Shown: positions 31,572 through 40,128, numbered from the stretch's first letter. The stretch: DNA of 42,188 nt from JBAXXL01 sp038206725 (GCA_038206725.1 JBBRAO010000029.1:1-42188), one strand, 5' to 3'. The notes: a model not told the origin generated them from the sequence alone. A program made the numbers and translations.

Positions 31572-32690
31572 ATGAAAGTACCTTTTTTAGACTTGAAAAT
31601 CAACTACTTATCAATAAAAGACGAAATGGATAGCGCAATTTCGGAAGTTTTAAATCGCACAGCGTTCGCATTGGGTTTTGCCGTGGAGGACTTCGAAAAA
31701 CGTTTTGCCGAATATATCGGTGTGAAGCACGCCGTAGCCTGCAACAGCGGTACATCCGCCCTACACTTAGCCTTACTTGCCGCTGGCGTCAAAGCGGGCG
31801 ATGAAGTCATTACCACACCTCATACATTTGTTGCAACGACTTGGGCAATTTCCTATGTTGGTGCAAAACCAATATTTGTTGATATTGACCCAATGACTTA
31901 TACAATCAACCCCGCTGAAATTGAAAGAAAAATCACTCCGCGGACAAAAGCGATTATCCCTGTTCACCTCTACGGACAAACCGCCGACATAGACCCGATT
32001 TTAGAAATAGCCAAAAAACATAAGTTAATATTGATTGAAGATGCCGCTCAATCGCACGGTGCGTTGTACAACGGCAACCCTTGCGGTAGTATGGGCGATT
32101 TGGGGTGCTTTTCATTTTACCCGGGGAAAAATCTCGGTGCCTTCGGCGAAGGCGGTATGGTTACAACTAACAATGATGAATTTGCCGAGAAAATTCGTTT
32201 GTTGCGCAATCACTCACAACCGCAAAAATACATTCACACTGCCATCGGTTATAATTACAGAATGGATGGCATACAAGGAGCTGTATTGGGCGTTAAACTT
32301 CGCCATTTGGAAGATTGGAACAATCTTCGACGCAAAGCCGCCGGAAAATATACCGAAGGTTTGAAGGGAATTGAGGGCTTAACACTGCCGTTTGTTCCTG
32401 CTTATTCACAACCTGTTTGGCATTTATACGAATTAATGCTACCGAATAAAGAATTACGCGATTCGCTGATGGATTATTTACAAAATGCCGATATCTCGAG
32501 CGGACTGCACTATCCAATTCCGGTACATTTGCAAGAAGCCTACAGCGATTTGGAACACAAAAAAGGTGATTTCCCCGAAACTGAAAAAGCCGCCGATTGC
32601 CTGATTTCATTGCCTATCTTCCCTGAAATTACGGACGAACAAATCTATTATGTAGTTGAGAAGATTAAAGAGTTTATGGCAAACAGATAG
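31572..32690 (+). CDS. DegT/DnrJ/EryC1/StrS-family sugar aminotransferase
   Basis: 372-aa PLP enzyme that aminates keto-sugar nucleotides for glycans. CFSFYPGKNLGAFGEGG holds the PLP lysine K186; ACNSGTSALHLAL, TTPHTFVATTWAI, VHLYGQTADID and LIEDAAQSHGA are the family motifs. LPIFPEITDEQIYYVVEKI is the usual C-terminus. Placement after the GDP-mannose gene suggests polysaccharide work, but it has its own terminator-separated promoter. Confidence 0.95.
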   Translation: MKVPFLDLKINYLSIKDEMDSAISEVLNRTAFALGFAVEDFEKRFAEYIGVKHAVACNSGTSALHLALLAAGVKAGDEVITTPHTFVATTWAISYVGAKPIFVDIDPMTYTINPAEIERKITPRTKAIIPVHLYGQTADIDPILEIAKKHKLILIEDAAQSHGALYNGNPCGSMGDLGCFSFYPGKNLGAFGEGGMVTTNNDEFAEKIRLLRNHSQPQKYIHTAIGYNYRMDGIQGAVLGVKLRHLEDWNNLRRKAAGKYTEGLKGIEGLTLPFVPAYSQPVWHLYELMLPNKELRDSLMDYLQNADISSGLHYPIPVHLQEAYSDLEHKKGDFPETEKAADCLISLPIFPEITDEQIYYVVEKIKEFMANR

Positions 32691-32720
32691 TAATTTTATT
32701 AAAATGGTTATTATATCTTT

Positions 32721-32759
32721 GTAGAGACGTAGCATACTACGTCTCTGCTACGTCTCTAC
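32721..32759. repeat. Hairpin with two alternative right arms
   Basis: GTAGAGACGTAG (32721-32732) pairs with CTACGTCTCTAC (32748-32759), or its inner ten bases with CTACGTCTCT at 32737-32746. It lies between convergent genes and could end both; the arms resemble a widely scattered intergenic palindrome. Confidence 0.65.
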
Positions 32760-32784
32760 TATGTCTATGCGCATTTATTCCGCC

Positions 32785-35382
32785 CTATTCACCACAGCAG
32801 GCTGGCACTAACCTACCTCGTTGATATTTAACACGGTTGATAATCACATCAATTCGCCTGATGCGATCAAGTTCATAAAAATCGTCTTTCCGGGTAACGT
32901 AACCGGGGATTTTTGGTATTATGGTAGGGTCAACTTGCCGCCCTTCGATAACAAATATTATTTTTGGTTTATTGATGTTATACTTTATCTCTTCTTCTAT
33001 CGCAATTTCATCGGGGAAATACACTTCGCCCCTATAGACATAATCCATAAATGCTTGGTTTTGCATAAGCAGTTTTTTCAATTCGAAGTATCCGGAATAG
33101 GCGCGGAGTTTTGATAGAGTATCGTTCGCCTCACCCACCATACTCGCCATTGGGTATATTTCAACTTTGTTCGATTTGCTGTAAGTCAATTTCATTGTTG
33201 ATTCATCGAAACTTGGCGAATAATATTTTATGGTTCTATCGCCTGTGTACCAACCGCGGATAATTGGACGTATATCGCTAAAGCCTTGCACCTGAATTAT
33301 TAATAAACTGCGTGGCTCTTTCTTTGATTCTTCTGAAAACGCGGGAATTATATTATTTATAATATCACCGGCTAAATGCGCCAAGTATCTATCAACAGAG
33401 TCGGCAAAAACCTTGTATTCTTGAATTCGCTGATTCCTTTTATATCTTCTGTTTGTTTCTTGCGTTTGATTGAAAGAAGGGTCTAAATATCCAAATTCCT
33501 GATTATCGGGTTGAAGTTCTATAAACGAAGCACCGGCATATTGAGGACCGACAAGTTCCTTCAAATGGCGTTTAAGGTTTTCATTTGTGTTAACTTCCCA
33601 CATACCTGTTTGGAAATACGGTATGTTTCTTTTATCAGGTTTTATATTTTGGACATACTCCCAGTGACAAGGAGGACATTGGTAATAATGTGGATAGACG
33701 TAAATGGTATCATATACATAAATATCCTCGGCGTAGCAATAATCCACTTTAAACCCCTTCTGTGTAAGTACTGAAAGAGCAGGATTGTCCTTTGTGATTC
33801 GATGATATTTAATATCATATTGTGGAAGCGAATCATAGATAGTTAAAACTCGTCTTTTGCTGACGATATCCTGTTTATCCAAAACCTTTTTCGACGCAAT
33901 AATCCTAAAAGCCGGGTTAATAAAATTGACAGACCGTACGTTATAAGCTTTGCTCTTAAGTTCATTAACTGTTGATTCGACCAATTCCGAAGCAACATCC
34001 AGCGTATCGAATATATCTTTATATCTTGGATTGACTACAGTATCGTACGTTTGAACGATTTGACGTTTGCTAATTATCGGTGGCAATTTGGATATTTCTC
34101 TATATTGGTAATAATTCAAAATTCCGTCTTGGTTTGAGCTATTGTCTTCGTACAATGATCCACCGTAAGTATTTATTTTGCAGTTGAATGGCAAATCTAT
34201 GGTTTCGCCGTTTTTCAATTCCTGTTTCGGACCATTTATTTCTGTTGTTATAAATATTGGTTCTTCGACTCTTTGATCCGGGTCAGCGGATTTTAAAACT
34301 ATGTTATATTTTATCTTGCCCGTTTGTATTGGTTTCGCTCTTTCTTTACAATCGGTATCGTAAGGAAATTTGTAGATATCAAATAAACCTATATTTTTAT
34401 ATAACGTATCTTCGCTGATTTTTTTCGGTGTGTCGTACCTGTTTGAGGAAAAATATATAAATGAACTTTTAGATATTGGATTAGGTATGAATGGGAAGTA
34501 TTCGTCAGCACTGCTATTTATATCAGAATTCAACTTTTCAACCATATTGTCGCTTTTGATTATCTGATTTTCGAAATCAATATCCAACCTAACCTTACAT
34601 ATATTATAATCTTTACCGTCTCTATCGGAAGCGAATAGCAAAATAGGTGATTTACAAAGACAGGTAATAAATGGCGATAATTCATTGGATTTATCTAAAT
34701 TGATATTACTCCCTACCCCCGAAAAACTTTTAACCTGGCTCCATACGCCATAAGTACAAAAAGCATAGAATAAATCCGCATTGCCTTGATTGGTATAAGG
34801 GTAACTTGTATTTGAAGGAATATCATATCTATCGGATGACCAAACCAGTAATGTATTACAGTTTTTGTCTTTAATAGCGAACGGATGTGAATCCCAAAAT
34901 TCCGAATTAATGGGCTCACCCAAATTTCTAAATATAAACTTACCGTTTTCTTTTTTAAATTCAAATATATCTGTTCCACCAACATTACCTTCTATTGGTA
35001 ATCCGATTTCTTTTGCATAATTTTTATCAGGGGGGTGCGAAATTGAAACAAAACCCGATTCGTTGGATAAAAATGTTGCCGATTCAATATTTTTTGTTAG
35101 ATAATCTAAGGATGTTTTGGGTAACTGCTCGGTTACAAGTTCAGCAATAAGTAAATTTGCAGATTGGATGTCATCGTTTGGTCCACGACTTTTCGATTTC
35201 AATTCCTTATTACAAATATCGCAATTTGTACTTTCACTTGCGGGTTTTTGTATGGGCGCCATTTCATCAGCAACTGTATTTAGCACCTCGACATTTCCCG
35301 GCGGTATTTTAACAATTTGATGACTGCAGGAAATAGACATAATCAGAAAGATAATCAGAGTTATGATTTTTATTGATTTCAT
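32785..35382 (-). CDS. Large lipoprotein: PD40-like propeller and OmpA-like C-terminus
   Basis: 865 aa. Signal peptide with lipobox-like SISC19. Residues 54-57 carry CDIC. PD40/WD40-like blades appear at about 174-187 (LLVWSSDRYD), 245-262 (LLFASDRDGKDYN) and 306-322 (IYFSSNRYDTPK). A CPPCH motif occurs at 569-573. From about 655 to 850 there is a divergent OmpA-like region (IIQVQGFSD, then LSKLRAYSGYFELKKLL and RRIDVIINRV) with a long insert; it ends ACCGE. The propeller plus OmpA order resembles PorE-type type IX secretion proteins, but a clear TPR is not seen and the resemblance is weak. Last gene of a four-gene envelope operon, eight bases after the preceding gene. Probably outer-membrane and peptidoglycan associated. 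Confidence 0.75.
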   Translation of the reverse strand: MKSIKIITLIIFLIMSISCSHQIVKIPPGNVEVLNTVADEMAPIQKPASESTNCDICNKELKSKSRGPNDDIQSANLLIAELVTEQLPKTSLDYLTKNIESATFLSNESGFVSISHPPDKNYAKEIGLPIEGNVGGTDIFEFKKENGKFIFRNLGEPINSEFWDSHPFAIKDKNCNTLLVWSSDRYDIPSNTSYPYTNQGNADLFYAFCTYGVWSQVKSFSGVGSNINLDKSNELSPFITCLCKSPILLFASDRDGKDYNICKVRLDIDFENQIIKSDNMVEKLNSDINSSADEYFPFIPNPISKSSFIYFSSNRYDTPKKISEDTLYKNIGLFDIYKFPYDTDCKERAKPIQTGKIKYNIVLKSADPDQRVEEPIFITTEINGPKQELKNGETIDLPFNCKINTYGGSLYEDNSSNQDGILNYYQYREISKLPPIISKRQIVQTYDTVVNPRYKDIFDTLDVASELVESTVNELKSKAYNVRSVNFINPAFRIIASKKVLDKQDIVSKRRVLTIYDSLPQYDIKYHRITKDNPALSVLTQKGFKVDYCYAEDIYVYDTIYVYPHYYQCPPCHWEYVQNIKPDKRNIPYFQTGMWEVNTNENLKRHLKELVGPQYAGASFIELQPDNQEFGYLDPSFNQTQETNRRYKRNQRIQEYKVFADSVDRYLAHLAGDIINNIIPAFSEESKKEPRSLLIIQVQGFSDIRPIIRGWYTGDRTIKYYSPSFDESTMKLTYSKSNKVEIYPMASMVGEANDTLSKLRAYSGYFELKKLLMQNQAFMDYVYRGEVYFPDEIAIEEEIKYNINKPKIIFVIEGRQVDPTIIPKIPGYVTRKDDFYELDRIRRIDVIINRVKYQRGRLVPACCGE

Positions 35383-35389
35383 TTTTTTC

Positions 35390-36211
35390 CTATAAAGCCG
35401 TAAATAATATTGTTACACGCTTTTTATATGGAGTTGTAGTGCTTTGAGTTATATTTGTAATAGCAAATATGAACATTCGACCATTTCTAGCTCGGTACAA
35501 AAAGACCTTCCCTTTTCTAACCGTCAAATCAATGGCTTTACCCGAAGCAAGCGAAATAAGATTATTTGCTGTTGTGGGAGGAGGCGTAATAACGGTTGCA
35601 GAACCACTCATATCGTAAACCTTTACGCTGTAAATAGAAAACGTTTCTTCGGAAGTAAAATTAAAACCCTTGCCGTATTGCGATAAGTATGTGTAACCTT
35701 CACTAATCTCAGATTGATTATTAGGTATATAATCAGTACAAAACTTTTTAGCATCATCTAACATATAGTTATTCGGAAGTTTATAAATTTCACCGCTCAC
35801 TCTAATTACAACTTTTTCTGTTATGGTATCGGCGTCGATCAATAGAATATCACCAACCATCCGCTCATTGGACGGATAATTACTCAGCAAAACAGCTTTC
35901 AAATCCTGTGTGCCGTCATTGTAAGTTAAATCGGCTATTTGAATCTTATCATCTAACTGATAGGGAGTTTCATTAGGAAGAGTTCCTGTGCTGTTATCAT
36001 CCTCAGGAAAAAGAAACGAGTGGATTGAGTATTTCGGTACCGGCACCCAAGTACTATCGTTTATCTTTTCCATTCCCGGGTTGAAAACTGTAATTGTAGC
36101 TTCGCGCACTTTACATTGATTCACTTGATCGCAAATTGGACAATCATTACAAGAATTAAGAAAAAGTAAAGTTGCAGAAGCAAAAAGTATAAATATCGGT
36201 ATTTTTTTCAT
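35390..36211 (-). CDS. Cys-rich lipoprotein of unknown function
   Basis: About 273 aa from the ATG at 36211, which has GAGGG five bases upstream; an ATG at 36223 overlaps the preceding stop as TAATG but provides that GAGGG in its own codons. Lipobox FLNSC, then the dense CNDCPICDQVNQC (four Cys in 13 residues). The rest is a beta-rich domain with no family I recognise. It is third in the operon. The CxxC clusters could bind metal, pair as disulfides or hold a cofactor. Confidence 0.8.
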   Translation of the reverse strand: MKKIPIFILFASATLLFLNSCNDCPICDQVNQCKVREATITVFNPGMEKINDSTWVPVPKYSIHSFLFPEDDNSTGTLPNETPYQLDDKIQIADLTYNDGTQDLKAVLLSNYPSNERMVGDILLIDADTITEKVVIRVSGEIYKLPNNYMLDDAKKFCTDYIPNNQSEISEGYTYLSQYGKGFNFTSEETFSIYSVKVYDMSGSATVITPPPTTANNLISLASGKAIDLTVRKGKVFLYRARNGRMFIFAITNITQSTTTPYKKRVTILFTAL

Positions 36212-36222
36212 TTTTTCCCTCA

Positions 36223-37383
36223 TTAAAATGTTACCCCAAATCGGAAGACAAGCATATTAATTGTTCGTTTAACAGGTACATTTGTATATCCGTTTAATTG
36301 GGTCATTTCCCCTATCGCATAAGAGCGAAAACTTATATCCGCCGATAAATCGAGCCAAGAAACCAGTGGTATATCCATTCCCGCTCCTATTGCATAAGAT
36401 ATCGGCATACTTAAATCGAACCCGGGTAGTTCGCCATTTACATTTAGCTTCTTTTTGCAATCAGCAGAAATGTTTAGTTTAAACAAGTTTATAGTCGCGG
36501 AATCTATCATTCCACCTATTTGACCATAAATAAAAGGGCTTAGACATAAAGTTCTAAATATGTTCTTTTTTCGCAAAAGTTCTTCCTTCCCATAGCACCA
36601 CGATAGAAAATCATAACGCAGGTGAAGCATTGCCGATGGTCTTGTTAGATCAATACTTTGTTTGGAATCGTAAGCTTTTATTCCATTCGACACAGCCACT
36701 CCCAAACCGATTTTTCTATCCACCCCCAGTCGAACACCTGCCGCTATTTCAACGGAAATATTGTCGCGTCCGATTTTGGTATTAGTAACTTTTACATCGT
36801 TATAAATATTGTAAGCGCCTCGTAATTCTAAAAAATACCTACTACAACTTCTTTTTGGGCATTTGAATCTTAAACTCGGTAAGACGATATCGAGTTTATT
36901 ACATCCGCAATCGGAGCAAGTATCAATATAGGTTGAATCTATTTTCACTTCACGATAACCATTGGGTTTTAAAGGATTGTGATAATTTTCAACAAGATTA
37001 ATTTTGCCAAATTCCGGATCGTCAGGATCTAATTTATATCCAATCAATTCAACATAATTCAAAGGTATTTTTTCGATTTGCCCGTCATTTTCGGCTAAAG
37101 AATCAACAAATAAAACGTATTGCGATATCATATATTCAGTTGTAGCATTCACAGGGCAGGAATCCGGTTGCGTAATGATGGTCAAACCAAGCACTTTTCC
37201 ACGTAAAGAACTACCGTTGCGGGATTGGTTTGTAAACGGATTGATGTCATAAAGCCCTTCATAATCTGGCTTTATTCTTACAGCATCGTCGTAATACGAC
37301 TTCGTTGTTGCACAACTTTGTAAAAATACACTAGCTGAAAATAAACACGCAATCAATATAAGCTGTTTTGCATAATTTTTCAT
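36223..37383 (-). CDS. Lipoprotein with C-terminal beta-barrel, Cys-rich linker
   Basis: 386 aa. Signal peptide with lipobox FLQSC24, an N-terminal region to about 150, the Cys-rich stretch DTCSDCGCNKL (C156, C159, C161) and KCPKRSC (C175, C180), then an outer-membrane barrel of about 200 residues (LELRGAYNIYND to NMLVFRFGVTF) ending in Phe. A lipobox in a barrel protein is unusual and signal peptidase I cleavage is possible. The stop and next start overlap as TAATG, and its own start overlaps the upstream stop the same way. No specific family recognised. Confidence 0.8.
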   Translation of the reverse strand: MKNYAKQLILIACLFSASVFLQSCATTKSYYDDAVRIKPDYEGLYDINPFTNQSRNGSSLRGKVLGLTIITQPDSCPVNATTEYMISQYVLFVDSLAENDGQIEKIPLNYVELIGYKLDPDDPEFGKINLVENYHNPLKPNGYREVKIDSTYIDTCSDCGCNKLDIVLPSLRFKCPKRSCSRYFLELRGAYNIYNDVKVTNTKIGRDNISVEIAAGVRLGVDRKIGLGVAVSNGIKAYDSKQSIDLTRPSAMLHLRYDFLSWCYGKEELLRKKNIFRTLCLSPFIYGQIGGMIDSATINLFKLNISADCKKKLNVNGELPGFDLSMPISYAIGAGMDIPLVSWLDLSADISFRSYAIGEMTQLNGYTNVPVKRTINMLVFRFGVTF

Positions 37384-37943
37384 TATATCCTCACACTTAA
37401 ATTGATGCTTGCTGTAACGGATTCCAATGAAGGTCTAGTTTCAATACGATAAATGAAATTATCCGAATTATATAGTAAATTCAAATCCAGTAGTAAACAA
37501 GTTTTTGAAATTGAAAAACCATACGAAATACCTCCACCGGCAGAACCTCCCAGACCTAATTTCTGGGCATTATCAATTCCGGTGATAGAGCTAACGGTAA
37601 ACAAAGCTTGAATATAAGGAATAAACTTGCTTTGATAGCTTTGACAATCTGTAAAATTGTATCGTATTTGCGGCGAAATCAAAACGAAGGATTTGTAATA
37701 ATCTGTATTTATTGAATCTGCCTTATCGAGAGCGAAATAATCTAATCTAAGACCATACCACAATTTGCAAAAGCTTCTAGATTCGAGTTGTACATTATAA
37801 CCCAAAGCCGGTTTGTTAACTTCAGCTAATTTCCCAAGCGGATACAAATAGTTTACCCCTGCACCTAAATAGCTTTGAGCCATAGATTTGCAACTACTGG
37901 ATAAAAGAAGAATCAATATAATCAATATATATATTTTGTACAT
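37383..37943 (-). CDS. Outer-membrane beta-barrel protein, first gene of envelope operon
   Basis: 186 aa. Signal peptide ending SSSCKSMA-QS (either lipobox Cys18 or type I cleavage after MA). The mature part has alternating aromatic strands typical of an eight-strand barrel (YLGAGVNYLYPLGKLAEV, YGLRLDYFALDK, SVTASINLSVRI). Three isolated Cys occur in strands. It overlaps the next start as TAATG. A -7 box TATATTTG lies at 38001-37994. Small barrels of this kind have many roles; none can be assigned. Confidence 0.75.
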   Translation of the reverse strand: MYKIYILIILILLLSSSCKSMAQSYLGAGVNYLYPLGKLAEVNKPALGYNVQLESRSFCKLWYGLRLDYFALDKADSINTDYYKSFVLISPQIRYNFTDCQSYQSKFIPYIQALFTVSSITGIDNAQKLGLGGSAGGGISYGFSISKTCLLLDLNLLYNSDNFIYRIETRPSLESVTASINLSVRI

Positions 37944-37993
37944 ATTCTTAACCTAATAAAAAACCTAATATACATTTGGTAACTAATCGTTTG

Positions 37994-38001
37994 CAAATAT
38001 A
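37994..38001 (-). promoter_or_regulatory. -7 box for the four-gene envelope operon
   Basis: The minus strand reads TATATTTG (TAnnTTTG) 51 bases upstream of the first gene, with a TTTG at 38031-38028, about 26 bases away, somewhat far for a -33 box. Confidence 0.4.
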
Positions 38002-38109
38002 TATGAAAATTACCTATTATATATGTTCAAACGCTGTGCCAAATTTCAATAAGGTTTGTAAAGATTAAATATGAGATGCTTCTGTATAACTCGAAAACAC
38101 AAACAAAAT

Positions 38110-38137
38110 GTATTTAAACTTAATAACTTAAATACAC
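38110..38137 (-). terminator. Terminator of the GPx-like gene
   Basis: TGTATTTAA / TTAAATACA (38110-38118 and 38129-38137), perfect nine pairs, with TTTTGTTTG after it on the minus strand. It lies about 50 bases beyond the stop of the peroxidase-like gene. Confidence 0.5.
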
Positions 38138-38185
38138 CGTATTTAATAGTGATTAACTAATCATTATTAATAATTGAGCTCCTGG

Positions 38186-38815
38186 TTATTTTGCTTCTAA
38201 CCAAGTTTTTATAGTCCAGATTTCTTCGACAATATTTGGAGCTATTGTTCCTACCAAATGACCATTTTCATCTATTAAAAATTTCTGGAAGTTCCATTGG
38301 ATTTTAGTATCAAGTACACCATTTTGGGATTTCTGAGTTAGCCATTGGTATATTTCATCGGTAGTTGTTTCTGTAGCTTTAGCCGGATCGGGCGGATAAG
38401 AAGTATATACGTAATTACATACTGAAACCTTTGCCATTATAGGAAATGTAACACCATAGTTCGCTTGACAAAATTCTTTTATTTTAGTACTTGTACCCGG
38501 CTCTTGAGATAAAAAGTTATTCGCTGGAAAGGCGATTATTTCAAACTTTGTTTTATCCAATGTATCGTATATTTTTTGTAATGTTTCATACTGAGGGGTC
38601 AATCCACATTTAGATGCTGTATTTACCACTATCACTTTTTTGCCTTTGAGTTTCGAAAGCGGGTAGTCCACCCCGTCAATATTTTTTACTGTAAAATCGT
38701 AAAATGTTTTTAATCCGCTGTTATTAGATTTTTTATCGGCTAATGCGGGATAAATAGAAGTAAGTAATAATACACACACTATTATCATCTTCATAAGTCT
38801 AGAATTAGTATTCAT
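38186..38815 (-). CDS. Exported glutathione peroxidase-like thiol peroxidase
   Basis: About 209 aa from the ATG at 38815, which follows GGTGAATAT and gives a good signal peptide (hydrophobic residues 9-22, cleavage YPALA-D); an ATG at 38848 would spoil it. The GPx fold shows VNTASKCGLTPQY (peroxidatic C70), FPANNFLSQEPG at the place of F-P-C-N-Q-F-x-x-Q-E-P-G, and WNFQKFLID. The Cys that resolves the disulfide in many bacterial GPx proteins is Ala here, so it may be a one-Cys type or use C116 (EFCQANYG). It likely removes peroxides in the periplasm. Confidence 0.93.
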   Translation of the reverse strand: MNTNSRLMKMIIVCVLLLTSIYPALADKKSNNSGLKTFYDFTVKNIDGVDYPLSKLKGKKVIVVNTASKCGLTPQYETLQKIYDTLDKTKFEIIAFPANNFLSQEPGTSTKIKEFCQANYGVTFPIMAKVSVCNYVYTSYPPDPAKATETTTDEIYQWLTQKSQNGVLDTKIQWNFQKFLIDENGHLVGTIAPNIVEEIWTIKTWLEAK

Positions 38816-38882
38816 ATATTCACCATATAATATTATCAAATTCAACATAATAAGTAAATTTAGACGAAACGAACGAAAAATA

Positions 38883-38916
38883 TTTGAAAATAATAATCCT
38901 TTTATTCGTATTTTTG
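38883..38916 (+). promoter_or_regulatory. Complete Bacteroidota-type promoter for the CvfB-like gene
   Basis: TTTG at 38883-38886 and TATTTTTG at 38909-38916 are separated by 22 bases, close to the consensus TTTG-N19-21-TAnnTTTG. It lies 59 bases before the ATG at 38975. It is the only candidate in the window with both boxes near normal spacing. Confidence 0.5.
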
Positions 38917-38974
38917 TAATAATTATAATTGTAATTACTTAAATTCACATAGAAAAATAAATAGCGGAATAGTT

Positions 38975-39817
38975 ATGGCATTAATCGGGCAAATGAACAG
39001 TTTAAGAGTAATAAAAATTCTGGATTTCGGTGCATATCTGGATGGCGGCGCTCACGGTGAGATACTTCTCCCCAGCCGTTATGTTCCTGAGGATTTAGAA
39101 ATAGATACCGAAATTGAGGTCTTTATATACTTTGATTCCGAAGATAGAATAATAGCTACAACCGATACACCTTATGCTCAATTAGGTGAATTCGCCTATC
39201 TTAGAGTTGCCGAAATAACTGAATACGGCGCATTTTTGGATTGGGGTTTGGTAAAAGATTTGTTTGTTCCTTTCCGCGAGCAAAAACGCAAAATGGAAAT
39301 TGGAAAATCGTATGTGGTATATATTTATCTCGACGAACAAAGCAACCGCTTAGCCGCTACGGCTCGAGTTGATAGATTCTTGGATATAACTCCCCACGAC
39401 TACACAGAAGGTCAAACAGTTGAACTACTTATATACACGCAAACCGATCTTGGTTTAAAAGCAATTATCAATTCAAAACACAGCGGTGTGATTTATCAGA
39501 ATGAAATATTCCAGAATGTGAGAATCGGCGATAAGATAAACGGCTTTATAAAGAAAATCCGCGAAGACGATAAAATTGATTTATCCCTTTACGAAGAAGG
39601 GTATGGCAAGATAGACGATATCGCGGAAAAAATCCTCGCAAAACTTCGTATGCGCAACGGTTTTCTTCCACTCAGCGATGACAGCTCACCCGAGGTAATT
39701 TACAATACATTCGGTATTAGCAAGAAAAACTTCAAAAAAGCTATCGGTTCACTTTATAAAAAAGAACTCATCACACTTGATGAAAAAGGAATTAGGTTGG
39801 TAGAAGAAGAAGATTAA
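38975..39817 (+). CDS. S1-domain RNA-binding protein, CvfB-like
   Basis: 280 aa. Three consecutive S1-like domains: LRVIKILDFGAYLDGGAHGEILLP, LRVAEITEYGAFLDWGLVKDLFVP and a diverged third (LLIYTQTDLGLKAIINSKHSGVIY), then a winged-helix end (GISKKNFKKAIGSLYKKELITL). This is the CvfB/YitL order. CvfB-type proteins bind RNA and affect expression of surface and virulence genes in Firmicutes; the role here is unknown. Monocistronic, with a good promoter at 38883. Confidence 0.93.
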   Translation: MALIGQMNSLRVIKILDFGAYLDGGAHGEILLPSRYVPEDLEIDTEIEVFIYFDSEDRIIATTDTPYAQLGEFAYLRVAEITEYGAFLDWGLVKDLFVPFREQKRKMEIGKSYVVYIYLDEQSNRLAATARVDRFLDITPHDYTEGQTVELLIYTQTDLGLKAIINSKHSGVIYQNEIFQNVRIGDKINGFIKKIREDDKIDLSLYEEGYGKIDDIAEKILAKLRMRNGFLPLSDDSSPEVIYNTFGISKKNFKKAIGSLYKKELITLDEKGIRLVEEED

Positions 39818-39822
39818 TTAAC

Positions 39823-40001
39823 TTAAAATAAAACTTTTATAACTTCTTCTTTGGTGATAGCAAAATGATATCTTACAGCATCTTTTATATTAGCTTTACC
39901 CTCTTGCAATGTTTCGCCATCGGTAAATATGCTATAATTAAATGCTCTTGCGGAAAATCCACCTTCCGGCGCTTCCTCAACAAAAAAATTATCTCGCTCA
40001 T
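39823..40001 (-). pseudogene. Frameshifted HicB-like (DUF1902-type) antitoxin remnant
   Basis: From a good start (ATG at 40001, GAG seven bases upstream) the frame reads MSEIIF and then meets a run of seven T (39982-39988). In the frame that requires one more T it continues VEEAPEGGFSARAFNYSIF and TDGETLQEGKANIKDAVRYHF to AITKEEVIKVLF and a stop at 39823-39825. This is the HicB-like / small partly folded antitoxin pattern. Relatives have about a dozen residues more between RYHF and KEEV, so an internal deletion is likely too. No HicA partner is next to it. It may be a pseudogene or a base-call error in the homopolymer. Confidence 0.7.
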
Positions 40002-40128
40002 AGTTAACTCATTGTTTATTCATCGTTTTTTAATGAACGATAAATCAATAATATTGTTTTATAGCTTTAATCAAATCTTTTTTCAAGGTGAGGAGCCGAT
40101 TATTACTAAAATATTAACTATTTATTAC

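Noticed and set aside
32785..37943. Type IX secretion locus
   Set aside because: Only a loose propeller/OmpA resemblance to PorE; no PorV, SprA, GldK-N or C-terminal sorting domains are visible in the window.
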